A DNA stretch of 64,000 bases. It comes from Ursus arctos. Its lineage: Eukaryota; Chordata; Mammalia; Carnivora; Ursidae. The translations under genes and the position numbers were made by a program. The stretch is from contig NW_026622786.1 in assembly GCF_023065955.2 (NCBI RefSeq), positions 51,569,438 through 51,633,437 of the forward strand, written 5' to 3'. This document shows positions 35,170 through 48,300 of the stretch, one piece after another (position 1 is the first letter of the stretch; the number at the start of each line of letters is the position of its first letter). The notes under the pieces are model-generated. The model saw only the letters and a program-made list of their open reading frames with translations, did no database searches and was not told where the DNA came from.

Positions 35170-35171
<2 letters not shown>

Positions 35172-35184
35172 TTAGCCCAATTTT

Positions 35185-35360
35185 CTGTAGTGGTTAGGAA
35201 CATGGATAACTATTGGCATCAACCAGACTGGGTTAAATTCTGTCCCCACCGCTTAATGAGCTCTGTGATCCTGTACAAGTTATGTAATTCTCCGTGCCTC
35301 ACAATTTCCTTATCTGTAAAGTGGAGATAAAAATAGTACCAAGTTTGTAGGGCTATAAAT
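35185..35360 (+). mobile_element. MIR SINE, sense
   Basis: 'gtagtggttaggaacatgga', 'ccagactgggttaaattctg', 'aatttccttatctgtaaagt', 'ggagataaaaatagtaccaa' give a clear MIR order. Confidence 0.85.
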
Positions 35361-35361
35361 A

Positions 35362-35460
35362 CTAGCAATAACAAAGCTTTATTAATGACTTACTATGTGC
35401 CAAGCAGTATTCTAAATACTCGGCCAGTAAATTACTTAGCATTGTGTCTGGAGTGTCATA
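35362..35460 (-). mobile_element. MIR or L2 fragment, antisense
   Basis: 'tgacttactatgtgccaagc' then 'agtattctaaatactcggcc' is the shared antisense MIR/L2 end pattern. Confidence 0.5.
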
Positions 35461-38163
35461 AACCCCCCCTGTTAGCGTTTTAATATCAGTGTTATTACCA
35501 CCAAAGGGCAGCCAGAGGCGTGAGAGGAGTTTGTAGCTAACTGAGAGTTATCCTACAGGTGCAGAGAACCACTTAATGGAAGACCAAGGGGTGCATTCAG
35601 AGGTAGAACAAGTGGGAGCCTTCTGAGGCTCCAGGGGACAGAGGAGTAGAAGAAAGATTTGAAACGAAGAAGGTGAAGGAAGGTCCGCTTTCAGAGATGG
35701 AATTTTAGAGTTCAGGAAAAACTGGAATGGACTTGGAGTGGCCATTGTATATCAAATAGGGAGTTCGAAACAAGAAAAATGGCTCAGATAAAATCTGGAG
35801 GTAAGTGCAAGCACTGAGATGTGGTGGTAAGAATTATTGTCAGAGATGTAAGGGGGCAAGAGTACCAGAGAAATCCAGGCTGCCTGCCTTTCCTCACCCA
35901 GTGTACATTTTACAGCGTATTAGGGCAAACTTCTCAGAGAGATTTAGTAACAAACATCAGTTTTGTTTTAGACATGCAGCAAGACAGCTAGTTAGAGGGG
36001 TGATTATAGGAAAAAGAAGTGTCTGGATATGATTGTCAGAGAAGGACCAAGAAAGGATGTGTCGTTAAAGGTGGTAAGGCTAGTCCAAGGACTGGTTAAA
36101 CTTTGTGCGACTTTATTACCAACTGTAATTACCAATTGCTAATTACCAACTATAAGAACACCTGAGGAGCAAAGTTGTGCTTCAAATAAAAAATTGCTCA
36201 AGTATGTTATCAGAACAGCTTAAGCATCTTAATTTTGTCTTCTCATAGGTTTTCTCAAGAACAATGACAACACATCATACTGTGGCTCAAATTTCATTAT
36301 TTCCTAGTACAGTTTTTGTTTACCAACGAGTACAAAGGGGAATTTCTAGCCGCTGAAATAATGGACTATTTTTTGCAAATTTTAAGTGGAAGTCAAAGGA
36401 AAAGATTATTTAAATTACTAACTTGCATCAAAGTGCAAGGACTGCCTAGGGATCTAGTCCTGGATGGTGTGCGTGCACCCAGATCATAACAGGCTCTCGG
36501 GGCCTGCAACTAGTCCAAGACCAAAACTTAATTGCTGAAGTCACTAGACGTTGAATTATTTTTTCTGAAATAACACTTGTATGGTGGTGACGCCCGTTAC
36601 ACATGTTTTTTGGAATCAAATCCTATTATATTCTTACTATAAAAGTTGAACTTCTTCACGATTTCCCAATTTTAGTGTTTGAGGAAAAATCTGTTCATAG
36701 TTCACAAAGAGAAAGAAAATCATGAGAACTGAGTCACAAAGGAAGGAGGAAAGAAAATTAACATAGAAACAATGTTTAATAAAGGGATATATATGGATGT
36801 AAATAGACATATAGATATACGGATATAGATGTATTTCCAAGATAGTGATCTTAGCATGGCATTTGATTCTGTCCCTCTTGCTGTCCCCACTGAGGCAATT
36901 CAATGAATGTAGAAGAGAAAATATTGTCCAAGCCCTGGAAATCAGCAAGGTCCCACTGGAAGAGTTAGATTTCTACAGGATGAAATAGGCAAAATTATAT
37001 ATATATATATTGGCCAAGTCATTAGCATGAAGAATGCCAGTTGGAACCAACATGGCCAAAGGGGGCTTTATTTGGGGAGCTCACAGAGTTATATGAAGGA
37101 CTACATAGAAAGCAAGAACTGGGATACTCCAGGAAACTTTGTTACCAAAACCAAGTACTTACAACTCTGTTTCTCTCAGCATGTCTGGTGATTTTCCCTT
37201 ACTAATTATCCCCCCTGTGATCGGAGAGCTGGCCATTTTAATCTTTTATGCCTACATCTTCAGAGCCTGACTTTTCAAGATCTACTTCAAAAAACTTCTG
37301 GAGAAGGGCTCTGATTGAACCGACTTGGCTCATTGTTCACCCTTTGGACCAATCAATGGGACCAGGTTGATGAGGTATCATATTGTAATTATTTAACCCA
37401 AAACTCACATTGAACTTAGTCACATGCCTACCACTGTGACTAAATATGGGAAGGAGATACAGAAGTTTCTGGGACAAACAACCCTTAATAGTATAAATCC
37501 CCTATATAACTGGAGAAGTAGAAAAGGCATTGTCAAAGAAAGAAGGAGCATATTACCAGAATCAGTGTGGGGAGAGAAACTATGAAACAAAGGCTGTTTG
37601 CCTTGGACATTATTCAGTTCACCTAAGATGAAACTTATAAAAGGATTCATGATGCAAAGGGACTGAAAATGCTACTCTAATCCATCCAGCATACTTGAGA
37701 GGTTATTCATATATTCTCACTCACTACAGCCTGAGAAAAACTGCAGACCCCAGAGTCATCCTCCCCCTCACTGAGGGAGGGGGAAGCAGACTATACTTCT
37801 TCTTGGCTCACTTGTCCCCAATACAAGACATGCCCTGGTCTGCTCACCACCCATTGTTCTATCCCTGCCCAGAACCAGCTTGAGTACTGGAGGAAAGTGT
37901 ATCAGCTAGGACTACTGCTTAGTCTAGATGTACATGGCTAAAGCTAAGCAACAAAGACTGACTACATGAGAAGAGTCAGCAGCCTCAAAAGAGGACGAAA
38001 ATAAACAATTACAGCTCACGAAAGCAGAGGAAATACTCTCATTGAAAGCAGAGGAAATGTAGAAAACTGGAAAGGCATTTAAAAATCTATTTTTTTACTT
38101 TCGATATAATTTTAGGGATACAGCCACAATAAAGAAGATCAGAGTGCTATGACAGAAGAGTAG
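35461..38163. other. Unassigned non-coding stretch (about 2.7 kb)
   Basis: No gene recognised. An AT dinucleotide run is at about 36996-37010. The segment near 37020-37400 recalls a medium-reiterated repeat I cannot name. GAAAGCAGAGGAAAT is repeated at 38020-38034 and 38044-38058. Confidence 0.4.
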
Positions 38164-38395
38164 GGGGCAGCTGTGTGGCTCAGACAGTTAAGTGTCTGAC
38201 TCTTAATTCAGGCTCAGGTCATGAACTCAGGGTTGTGAGATCGAGCCCCATTTGGGGCTCTGTGCTGAGCATGGAGTCTGCTTAAGATTCTCTCCTTCTC
38301 TCTCTGCATCTCCCCACCTCCGCCCCTCCCCTCCCCCAGCAAACTCTCTCTCGCTCTCTCTCTGTCTCTAAAACAAATAATAATAAAAAAAAATA
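38164..38395 (+). mobile_element. Can-SINE, sense, older form
   Basis: Starts GGGGCAGCTGTGTGGCTCAG, passes 'ttgtgagatcgagccccatt', a CT-rich body and ends in an A-rich tail. Target duplications are not clear. Confidence 0.9.
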
Positions 38396-38466
38396 AAGAG
38401 CAGACTGAGGGCCAGAAAGAGTGCATGAAAGTGGTAAAAAGATTCTCATTAAAAAAGTTTAAATAT

Positions 38467-38660
38467 AGGGGCACCTGGGTGGCTAAGTCAGTTAAGCATC
38501 AGATTCTTGATTTTGGCTCAGGTTATGATCTCATGGGTAGTGGGACTAAGTCCTGCTTTGGGCTCTGAGCTCAGTAGAGAGTCTGCTTGAAAGATTCTCT
38601 CCTCTGCCTCTCCCCCCACTTTCTCTCTCTCTCTCTCTCTCAAATAAATAAATCTTAAAA
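38467..38660 (+). mobile_element. Can-SINE, sense, older form
   Basis: Starts GGGGCACCTGGGTGGCTAAG, has the (CT)n body and ends CAAATAAATAAATCTTAAAA. It lies about 70 bp from the previous SINE in the same orientation. Confidence 0.92.
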
Positions 38661-38929
38661 ACCTGTTTACATGATTATATATATAATCAATGATACAGTG
38701 AATACTGCCAAGCAGAAAAACTGATAGGCCCAGAGCAAGATGCTGGAAGCACAGACCCACAGCACCAATGACAGGTCCAAGCACAGTGGAATTCTTTTTC
38801 TCTTGGAGGAATCAGTTAACACAGATGCAACTTTAATAGTTCAAGAAACTAGAGAAAGAGAAAAAGCTCCCCAATTCCCTTTGCAAATTATAAAACCTGG
38901 TACAAATAATTTTGAAAAAAAAGAGACTA
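38661..38929. other. Unassigned non-coding stretch
   Basis: No gene recognised. Possible outer part of the decayed L1 that follows. Confidence 0.35.
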
Positions 38930-39310
38930 TGGTTAAATCTTATTCCTTAATATCATGCAAAAATTTTAAATAAAATAACAGCAAACAAAATCCAGCTTTT
39001 CAAAAATATTATACATATACATGTATATGCATATCGTAAGTTAGACTATTCTAGGAGTAAGAAAAAATAGTTCAACATTTAAAAAAATCTATAAATATAA
39101 TTCACAATGTTAAGCTACTAAAAAGAAAATTATATCATCTCCACAGTTGCCGAAAAGATATCTGATAAATTTCAACTTATATCACTCATTAAATAAAACC
39201 CTTATAACAAAAAAAAGAATAAAAACCTCCTTAGGATGATAAAATACACATGTCTCTTCCCCAAATCTATCCTTTTGTTAAATGGAGACACAATGAAAAA
39301 AAAAACTTAA
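38930..39310 (+). mobile_element. Decayed L1 ORF2 fragment, sense
   Basis: 'taaaataacagcaaacaaaa', 'aatagttcaacatttaaaaa', 'tgataaatttcaacttatat' and the following text keep the order of the L1 ORF2 segment also present at 1-330. Very diverged, no frame. Confidence 0.55.
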
Positions 39311-39875
39311 TTAAAATTAGGAGTAAGACTTAAGTGTTTTTTATCATCATTGTTACATAGCATTTAATTCTGTTCTTTGGATGCTGGCCAAAAAATTAGG
39401 AAGAAAAAAGATATAAAATTGTGTCAGAAATATTGATATGTGTTTCTCACACCATTTTCTCTGTATGGATACACAGGAAGACTGTATTTGTTGGCCTTTC
39501 TTGCATCTTGGTGAAGTTATATGACTAAATTAAGGCAATGGAATTTTCCAACCCTGGCCTTTGCAAACATCCTACACATGCCCTTTACCTCTTTATCCCT
39601 CCCAAATGGCAGACAGCTACCTGAGCTATGTTAGACTTGGAATGTGCAAGAACTAAACCTTCATTGTATTAATCTCTATACAATTTATATATAGTGTGTA
39701 TATACTGTGTAATATTTACATATGTTTACATCCTATATGTATACATAGTCTTTTATGGATGATATAATACAAAATACAAATTTTTTAGAAGAGTTAGAGG
39801 AAGAGTATTCTAAACAGATGGCCCTTTGTAGAGGCCATCAAAACAGAAAGAAGAGGTATGTTCTAGAACCTAGAA
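39311..39875. other. Unassigned stretch, repeat-like in the middle
   Basis: The segment near 39490-39620 ('gttatatgactaaattaagg', 'caatggaattttccaaccct') recalls a medium-reiterated repeat. AT-rich sequence follows near 39680-39760. Confidence 0.35.
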
Positions 39876-40147
39876 CTGCACTATCCAGTTACTAGCTACA
39901 AGTGGTAATTTAGCACTTAAAATATGCCTAGTCTGATTTGAGATGTGATGTAAGCATTGAAATGCACACCAGCCTTTGACAAGAGTACAAAACAAAGAGA
40001 ATCTAAAATATCTCATTAATAATTTTTATATTGATCAATTGTTGAAATGATAATATTTTATATATTTGATTAAAATGTGTACTTGACAAGTTTAAATTAT
40101 ATATGTGGTTCACATTTGTGGCTCACATATTCTATTGGACAGTGCTG
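39876..40147. mobile_element. hAT-Charlie-type non-autonomous DNA transposon
   Basis: Ends in TCTATTGGACAGTGCTG with a degenerate partner CTGCACTATCC at the left, as in Charlie-group short elements. Flanks ACCTAGAA (39868-39875) and TTCTAGAG (40148-40155) share CTAGA and fit the 8-bp nTCTAGAn target preference of this group. Non-coding. Confidence 0.68.
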
Positions 40148-41159
40148 TTCTAGAGACTGACAGAAAACCAACCCAATGAACATGGTGAACAAGGGGGATG
40201 GATTGTTTCGGGATTATATGCCAATGGTGTATATCACTACCATATTTACATCCATTCATTTCTTCATCCAATAAAGATATGTGAAGAATTATCTATGCCC
40301 GGAAACTTTCAGGCTTTGGGACACCAAGATGAAAAAGTCATAAACCTTTCAAGAAGCTTATGTACAGTGGGGGAAGCAGATGAGCAAACCAAGAATTAAA
40401 CACAGATTTATAAATGTTCTGAGCTAAGGTAACACGGAGGACGAACAGCTGGGGTAGAGAGGAGGCCAAGGAAGCTTGGGTATTTACACTGAACTGGAGG
40501 CCATCTCCCTTTCCCATGTCCCACCCTCATCCCCAACTCACTAGATGAAGAGTGGAGATTGGATTTTCATAGTTCTCCATTTCAGCCTCTGCGTCAATCA
40601 TTTGCTGCCATCACCAAAATATCTTCTAGGATCCATCTTGCTTACTTTCTCCCATTTTAGTTGTTTCTCTTTTTACCAACCCCAGACCAACTCCAGGTTA
40701 CACTGTTCTCTATGACTTCAGCAACTGGATCATAGTCCTCTTTATCTCACCACCTGTCCTCATTATTCAGGACTTCAGCATCCCTTCCATGATCCGACAT
40801 ACCTATTTCACAGTTGCTTGACTTCCTCAATTCTAGTGACCTTCAATTCCATTGAGTCTTAGGCACTAAAGGTATAGCCACATTTTGGACCTCATCTTTG
40901 TTTATCTCCAATATTTCACACTGTAGATTTCCTTATACCCCCAACTATTTATCTGCCCTTCACCACCCTCCACAGACCATACATATGCCTTAACACAGCC
41001 TGAATCTACATTTGCTTCTTACTGTGATTCCTAGGGCTGATGATCTTCCTTATTCACTTCTCAGAGCCTTGGGAGTAAAATCTGTGTTTATGTGTGGGAA
41101 GTGGGAGGGTGGAGTCCTTGAGAGGAATCTCTCCTTCAAAACAAACTAATACTTGCTCC
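40148..41159. other. Unassigned stretch, possibly diverged L2/CR1-like
   Basis: Pyrimidine-rich text from about 40500 recalls internal L2 sequence, but I cannot align it by eye with confidence. No gene recognised. Confidence 0.35.
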
Positions 41160-41495
41160 ATTCTGCTCTAGCCATTGTCTCCTTGCACTCACCTAACCTG
41201 AAATGCCTACTTTTTTCTCTATAAATGCCGTGTTTTTTTCAAGGTCAAACTCAAATCCTCTCAAGGAAATGAGCACATGGAGCTTTCATTATCTTAACTC
41301 CTACTGCATGTGCCACATCTGCTTCTCATTATATGGCTTGTCATCTCCTAATTATTTTGTGTCTATTAGATATTACCCCAACAGAAGTCTAGAAGAAAGG
41401 GACCATACCTTCTATTTCTTTGACATTTCCTACAAAGATAACACAATGCTGGATGCATATTTGGTGCTCAAAAATTATTTGATAAACAAACACAT
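41160..41495 (+). mobile_element. Probable L2 3' region, sense
   Basis: 'tttcaaggtcaaactcaaat', 'tctagaagaaagggaccata' and 'ttggtgctcaaaaattattt' keep the order of L2 3' sequence. Diverged. Confidence 0.5.
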
Positions 41496-41689
41496 CATTT
41501 TTTATGAGAGATATCTAAGAAGATCCCAGTAGGAATATAAGCCCAAAAAATTACCTCTCGGATTGGAACCAAAAGCCAAACCTGGTTAGTGAGGTTGTTA
41601 TTAGAGCAACCAAAAACAAAAACCACAGGGAACTGTGATACTAGCTGAGTTTAATAGGCACTTCATAGCATTCTATATTTTATTATGCT

Positions 41690-41890
41690 TTCTATAGGTA
41701 GTCTGCTAAGTAACTCATGACCATTATTTCTAGTAATTCCCCCAAACCTATGATTTAGGTATTCTAGTACAGATGAGAAAATAGAGGCTCAGAAGTAGTA
41801 AATAACCTGTCCAAGAAAACAGAAAGTATCAGAGCTGGGATTTGAACTCACATCTGTCTGACTCTAAAGCCCATGACTTAACCTTGCAAT
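41690..41890 (-). mobile_element. MIRb-type SINE, antisense
   Basis: 'tacagatgagaaaatagagg', 'cagagctgggatttgaactc', 'acatctgtctgactctaaag', 'cccatgacttaacc' match antisense MIR well. Confidence 0.82.
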
Positions 41891-43417
41891 TACATGATTA
41901 TAAATTTGTCTTTAAACATTAATTGTTATTTTGGGGGTTCAGTATTCCTCCTTTGCTCTGGCAACACCATTCCCCTTTTGGGGAATAAATTCCCTTCTTC
42001 TTCACACTACACTCCATCATGAAGAAAAATGGTTTCTGTCATCGCCCAACATGGCTACACCTCCTTATCTACAATGTTGGGTCAAGGGAGAGCTACTGGC
42101 CCAAGATGAACCAATAATACCTTATTTCCCTGTTGTAACTCAAGCTAGCCCTATTAGAATTCTTCCCTGAGGTTCAAGAAACTAAACCTATGAGTGAGGA
42201 ACCTTTTCCTATTAGGTACTCAAGCTGTAAGAACGTAAACTTGAAGCCATGGCAACATGTCAGCCATGTCCTTCCCCTGGGCCAAACCTGTGTGTGGGGA
42301 ATACACCTGACAAGGAGAGAGAGAGAGAGAGAGAGAGAGTGAGTGTCAGCCCTATTGGCTTGTGAGCACCTCCATCTTTTTTTCTCTTATTGCTTCTGAT
42401 CTTCCTGCAGTTAGAAGAAGGAATAACTTGCCCATTTTGCTCAAGCAAATTCAGATTGGTTATTTGTCACTTGCAAAGGAGTTCTAAATGAAGCTCTTTT
42501 CTTTTTAAAGGTCATTAGTCAAAATAAGAATCAGTAGGTCAACTTAGTTCAAAGACATGGATGGAGTAAGACCAATAAATTTCTTAAGAATCAAGCCCAA
42601 ATGAAGCCATCTCCATCTTAAAATAGTGTTTTTTACTGGTGTTCACCACCTCCGTTTTAATGACCACTGCAAACTAAATGAAATCATGCGCTAGACCAAA
42701 GGAAGCAATCAAAGGGAATAAAGACATTTGAAATAATGTTATATTAACCAAGAAACTAAAGTGATAGAGAATTTATTCACAGAAAAAAAAAAAGAGCTTT
42801 GGCTCTTGGTAGAGTTAATTTCACCAGGACGACGTGTTGACGTTTAGGTTAGGCGGGAATCAATCTTTGGCGGTAAATCAGAGAGGCACACTCACCACTA
42901 ATTATTTGACTATAAAAAAGAAGCTTTCTCACTCTGTATTTTCCTTTTGAAAATATAATTGCATGAGCTTGATTTCCTAACTGGGTTTCACTGGGAATCC
43001 GTGTCAAGCAGAGAGCTCTAAAATGTAAATAATTCATTGGTTCACCTTGCGATTTCCATAGCTACCAAGGACTTTAGCACCCTGACCTCTGGGAGAGAGA
43101 GGTGAAGGCTTGAACTGAAGCTTTATTTAGCAAATCCTTTTCACTCAAAACCCATAAGCTCCTTGTCCCTGTCAGCAAGTGTCCAGAAGGTGCCTTGTCA
43201 ACAGACGCCATCCGAGGGGAGCATGGCTGGGAACTGACGGAAGTGGGAGGAGCCTTGGGAGCTTCTGCTGCAATTAGGCCTGTCACTTGCTGTAAATTGA
43301 AAACTGCTCTGATTTTCCAGCTGGAAGTAAATAACACGTGTATGACTCGCTCTCTGTTTTGTGGTGTGCACTTACGGGTGTGTGGTGTGTGTGGTGTATA
43401 CGTGTGCGTATACACAT
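41891..43417. other. Unassigned non-coding stretch with (GA)n
   Basis: No gene recognised. A GA dinucleotide run is at 42315-42339 and a GT-rich patch near 43375-43410. Confidence 0.4.
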
Positions 43418-43432
43418 GCAAGTGTGTTTTTC

Positions 43433-43644
43433 TTTTTTTTTTTTAAGAAATTTATTTTTTTTTTTAAGATTTTTATTTATTTGACAGAGACAGCCAGCGA
43501 GAGAGGGAACACAAGCAGGGGGAGTGGGAGAGGAAGAAACAGGCTCATAGCGGAGGAGCCTGATGTGGGGCTCGATCCCAGAACGCCGGGATCATGCCCT
43601 GAGCCGAAGGCAGACGCTTTACCGCTGTGCCACCCAGGCGCCCC
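43433..43644 (-). mobile_element. Can-SINE, antisense, young arctoid type
   Basis: On +: oligo(T), 'gacagagacagccagcgaga', 'caagcagggggagtgggaga', 'gctcgatcccagaacgccgg', then 'gccacccaggcgcccc'. Perfect 15-bp target duplication GCAAGTGTGTTTTTC at 43418-43432 and 43645-43659. Good state indicates a recent insertion. Confidence 0.97.
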
Positions 43645-43659
43645 GCAAGTGTGTTTTTC

Positions 43660-44869
43660 AATTGAAATCGGGCAGTGTTTCCACACAGTCCATAGTCCAA
43701 GAAAAATGTTGCATCTCCAGTTGCTTCTTGTGGGTTCCGTGATTACGGTCCAACCCAGCTCATTGCAGAATCTACCATCAGTACAGGTAAGGAGTATGAC
43801 CAAAAATGTTTGAAGGCTGCTCTTTTACATGGATCAATGAGTGCCCAAGCTGTAATATTAATCATTCGTTTTTCCCTGAAGGCTTTAAAGTTTGGGAGTA
43901 GTTTAGGATTTACACACAAAAAATCAGAGTTGCTTATGCAATTGCTTTTTTTTTTTTTTTTTCATTTGAGAAAACAGTTTTTCCCCTCTTTAGTCACTTC
44001 ACTGGAAATAGGCCATGGTGTAATGTTTCTACCATAAAAAGAACAAATTAACTAAGTTCTCTAAATCTTATCACTTTTACAGGTGAAAATTTAACCAAAT
44101 TATTATACCCATGAAAGGGAATTAGAAAAGGGTCTTGCCAAATAAATCATTTCAGTTTTGGGGTTGCTTGATAAATAGTAATAGGAATATAAATTCTATT
44201 AAATGAGAAGTGCTGCACTTTAATTTAGATACATGGGTGGACCTGAGAAATGGATTTGAGATGAGAGATGAGAAATATATTTGCTTTGTGAAAAACAAGT
44301 AATGTAGTGGTTATTCATTTCATTAAGGTATTAGCTGGTAATAATTCAGTATGTTAATTAATATTGTGGATGATAAGCTTTGCCTAGTTTTAGTTCTGAT
44401 CTATAATAAGCCTGGGTGTATTTGTATCCCCATTTTCAGACCATGCCTTTTTCAGTCCTGTTGAAACAGCATCTTTGATATCTTTCAGCTGTGGCTTCAA
44501 CTGCACTTCTTGTGAATCGTCCCTGACAAAGGCTAGAAAGAATGTTAGTAATTGCACTCATTCCTACCAGCAGGTGAAGCTTACAATTATTTATGTTTTC
44601 AGTGTGGTATCAGTGTGCTTTGGCTGAACTCTGAATGCCTGAATGCGCTCTACCATTTTATCCTGTCCATATACGTGATCTTCCCTTAGGTTTCCTGCTT
44701 GTTTTCCTTAGGACCTGCTTGTTGGGGATTCTGGCACTTTTTCTAGTCTTATCAAACAGAACTGGTATCCATTTTCCACTTGCAGTCTTACATCACTGAA
44801 CATCACTGTCGCAGAGGCCACAGCTGAGTATAAAACAGCAACAGATGATCACTCCCTGCCTCAGTATGA
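43660..44869. other. Unassigned non-coding stretch
   Basis: No gene recognised. An oligo(T) tract is at about 43946-43962. The right part borders the ERVL and may belong to it. Confidence 0.35.
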
Positions 44870-45360
44870 GTTTGTTCAAGATAGTTGAGATTCTGCAAGG
44901 ATTAATGGGTATAATTGGGTTTGATAATGAAGACAGGGCTTATGACACAAATGTGGAAAGAGCTGGGGGAGTATCAGTCTTGATGACCAAGGCTGGACAA
45001 TCAAGAAACAATAACAGGTGTCTGACCGAAGCAAAGGAGTAGGGAAGGGAAGTTTTCAACCCTCTGTCATCGCTAGCTGAGGGAGATGCCTGGAAGCCCG
45101 CCACGTGGGATTGCAGTGACTTTCCAAAAATTCATTTGCTTCACGTCTACCTTCTAAATCTCAAGAAAGATGTTCTCATTGGAAAATTCTAATCCAGAAC
45201 CATACAGGGAAGGCAATTTGGGGAAACATATTTTCCAGGTTCAAAAGGCAAGACTGTCAAGATGCCACTACATTGACAACAATCTAGCAGCGTTGACTCT
45301 TTTGCAATTTGACATCTCTGCCCATTTCTTTTTACCACGTTTAACCCCCCAATATGGAAT
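44870..45360 (-). mobile_element. Probable 3' LTR of the ERVL element
   Basis: Shares scattered but collinear blocks with 52790-53300 in the same orientation: GGGCTTA, GGAAGCCCGCCAC, AAATCTCA, TTCTCATTGG, AATCCAGAA, TCAAAAGG and GCAATTTGACATCTCT against their partners there. Spacing between blocks agrees within tens of bases. A pair of such direct repeats around an internal retroviral region is best read as diverged LTRs. Limits are approximate. Confidence 0.6.
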
Positions 45361-48300
45361 AAAACAACATCATCCTTTTAATTAGCACAATGCAACCATC
45401 TTTTAACAACCAAAGACCAACAAGCAATCTTCCCGAAGAGAAGACTTAAGTCCCATATGTCATGTTGAGTATCCCTAGATTATATCTAACCTTCTTAAGC
45501 TGAGTTACATTTACCTCTTTGAAATCCTATAATTTAATATTGAAATAGGTAACCATTATTAAAATAACTAATATTAGATAATATGACAATGAAGAAAGGA
45601 AAAAGAAACAAATAATTCATTAGTTTATATAAATATAAATAAATCAAGGCAATAAAGAAAATGAGTATATTTACTACAATTATTGTTTCTACAAGTAATA
45701 ATTTGGCCATAATTGGTATTTATATGTTTCTTATCATACTGAACTTCCCTCAGTCTCTTTGTCTTCAGGAAGTAGCTCAGTTGGTTGTGGTTCTCTGTGT
45801 ACTAGAGTTACCAAAATCATCTTGGAAGGTGTCTGCCATTAACAGTCCTGTCTGTATTGGGTTCTTATAGATTCCATTATCTTTTGCCACAGAACACAGG
45901 AGTACTAAGAAACCCTCTGTAGAATATTCTGGGTTCTAGTCACACTCAATTTACTCCCATTTTGTACTGGCAACCTACTTGCCCCTTTATAACTGGAATG
46001 AATTACCCCAACCATTATAGGAACAGCTTAATTCGTTGTTGGTTCAGTCACATGAAGTGCTCATAATAGCCAGATGGTGGTTACGGTTTCTAGTTCATAA
46101 TAATTATTGTGTGTCCCCTGATTCTAGGAATTCAGATCTTAAAAGCAGCAAGCCCAAGTGGTAATAATGGAAATGGAAAATTTTGCTAGTGGATCATTAG
46201 AGGTAATAATGAGGAAAGCCAGTTCCTCTGTGTGGTTCCTAAATCCCTGCATTCTGGCTATGGATGAAATAACATTATACACTGGTTGCTGATTCAGAGC
46301 ATATAAGTATCCTGAGGACTTTGCCCGAGCCTTGTAAAGTTTGTCAAGCACTTACAGACCTACATCTTAAAACGGCAATGCCACTGTTATATTAGGCCGG
46401 CTGCTTCAGGATGATGGGGGACATGACAAGGCAGTGAATTCTGAATTCTGAGGGCATGAACCTGTAGCTATTGCATTCACTGTAAAATCACTTCCTTGGC
46501 TAAGAGCAATGCCTGCATAGAAGAACCCCAATAGTGAATAAGGCATTCCAGAAGTCTACAGGTAGTGAGTTTAGTAGAAGCAATGCAGGCAGGGAAGGCA
46601 AATCTATATCCAGAATAAATGGTGTTTCAGTAAGAACAAATCACTGCCACTAGGCAGCTGGCTGGCCCTCCCAGGCAATGGCCCCATACGGAGGGCATCA
46701 GGATTGATCTTCGCTTTGGCGGCTTGGCCACTCAGTAGAGGCTACAGCCAACAGCCTTGATGAGTGTGCAGTCTTCATCCCATTTTGGTCATAAGCACAT
46801 AGGGCAACAAAAGATGTGGCTGGAGAGAGACCAACTGACATCCACACGTGGGATGATATCGTCCCTCTGGCTATTGAAAGTCCCCTCTACTGTGGTAGCC
46901 CTCTGGTGAGCATTTATATGGGACCCATGTATCCTTATGTACCATGCCAATTTGGAGAATTCCATCCACTTACCTCTTCTCCAGACCTCCTTGTAAACAA
47001 GTTTGCAATTTCGTGTCTTTCGATTCTATGACATCTAACTAAACTCTTAGCCACTGCCCATAAAACAGTAAAGATGCATATCTCTGCCCATAGTTCTGTC
47101 CAAGAAAAAGGAATAATAAAGTACATTGCTCGACATTCTTTGTACTGGGAAGATTTCCGTTCACCAGCATTCTTCAGGGTCACTCCCGAGTGACGCCGCA
47201 GTGTTGCAGATGCCCGCTTATAGCCACTAGAGTCTAATGCAGATCACCTGTGAACAGGCTTTGGTTTTTGTCAATGAACTGCTAAGAGGGGACTCACCAT
47301 GCAGCTAGAGGTGCTGCCTGAGGAGAAGTGGTGCGGCAATAGGAGGAAGAACTGTAGGAGGCTCAGTAATGACCTAGGCAGATGGCTTGTGCTTTCGAGA
47401 CCTGCTTCAGCCTTATCTTGTATATACTGCTTCCACTTGATGCTGAAGCGATGTTGAACGTACCCAAATTTATAACTTGGTGAGCCAGACAGCACACATT
47501 TTGTGAGAAAAGCTTCTCCCTTTATGAGAAGGTGTATTTTGTTTGCGGCACATCTCTCCCTCCATCTCCAGTAACTGGATGAAATGTACAAATATCTGAA
47601 TAAAGCAACAGGATGTATCTTATTAAGAAAGGACCTGCAATTGTCCAATATGCAGATGCTGTTGATCATTGCCTTGTGTGAGTTCCCCACCTGGCCTGCA
47701 CAGGTCCGCCTGGAGGAGGCAGGTGTGAGTGCCGGATACACCTCCCTCACTCAGCACTATCCCCAGGGCCCGGTCCTACCATCAGACTTTTCAGACAGCC
47801 GCTTCTGGAAGGTGGGGCTCTATAGGACTGGGAATCTGCGGACCCCGAATCTAGAGCCGGTGGGTCCGATCTAGTTTCCTAGGTGGGGTGGGGGGAGTCT
47901 CTTGCAGGACCTAGGAGTGAGCCAAAAGCTGTTTCTCAAAAGGAAAATAGTGATCTTCAGAAGACAACATAAATGTACTGCAAAATTCAAAAGGTCTGCC
48001 CTGTTCTTTATCTTCAAGGACCTGCCAAGGACTCTGTATAGCGTTCGTATCTGTTCCAGACACTTCGCCACCATTGAATATGCAGGGTTATACGGCTTAA
48101 GCCACAGAGACTCTTGAACAGGAAGCACCGTGGACCTGTCCCATAGCTTTTCCTTGCTCTGTTTCCTACTGAAGGCTGTCGGTATTAAGAGGTTATTACT
48201 CAGTAAATGGATGGATCAAAGCAGAATTCCTAAGTGACGTATAGATTGCCTCAAAATCCGAAGAGGCATGCTAGGTGTTATACCTTTTTCTTAGTGCTTG

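Noticed and set aside
37020..37400. Named DNA transposon or LTR
   Set aside because: The text feels repeat-like, but I could not anchor termini or a target duplication, so I left the class open.
43433..43644. tRNA gene
   Set aside because: The tRNA-like part belongs to the tRNA-Lys-derived head of a Can-SINE. It has target duplications and a poly(A) tail and would not fold as a complete tRNA.
47271..47750. 159-aa minus frame as a possible gene
   Set aside because: It is a broken piece of ERVL pol (RNase H region), joined to out-of-frame sequence.
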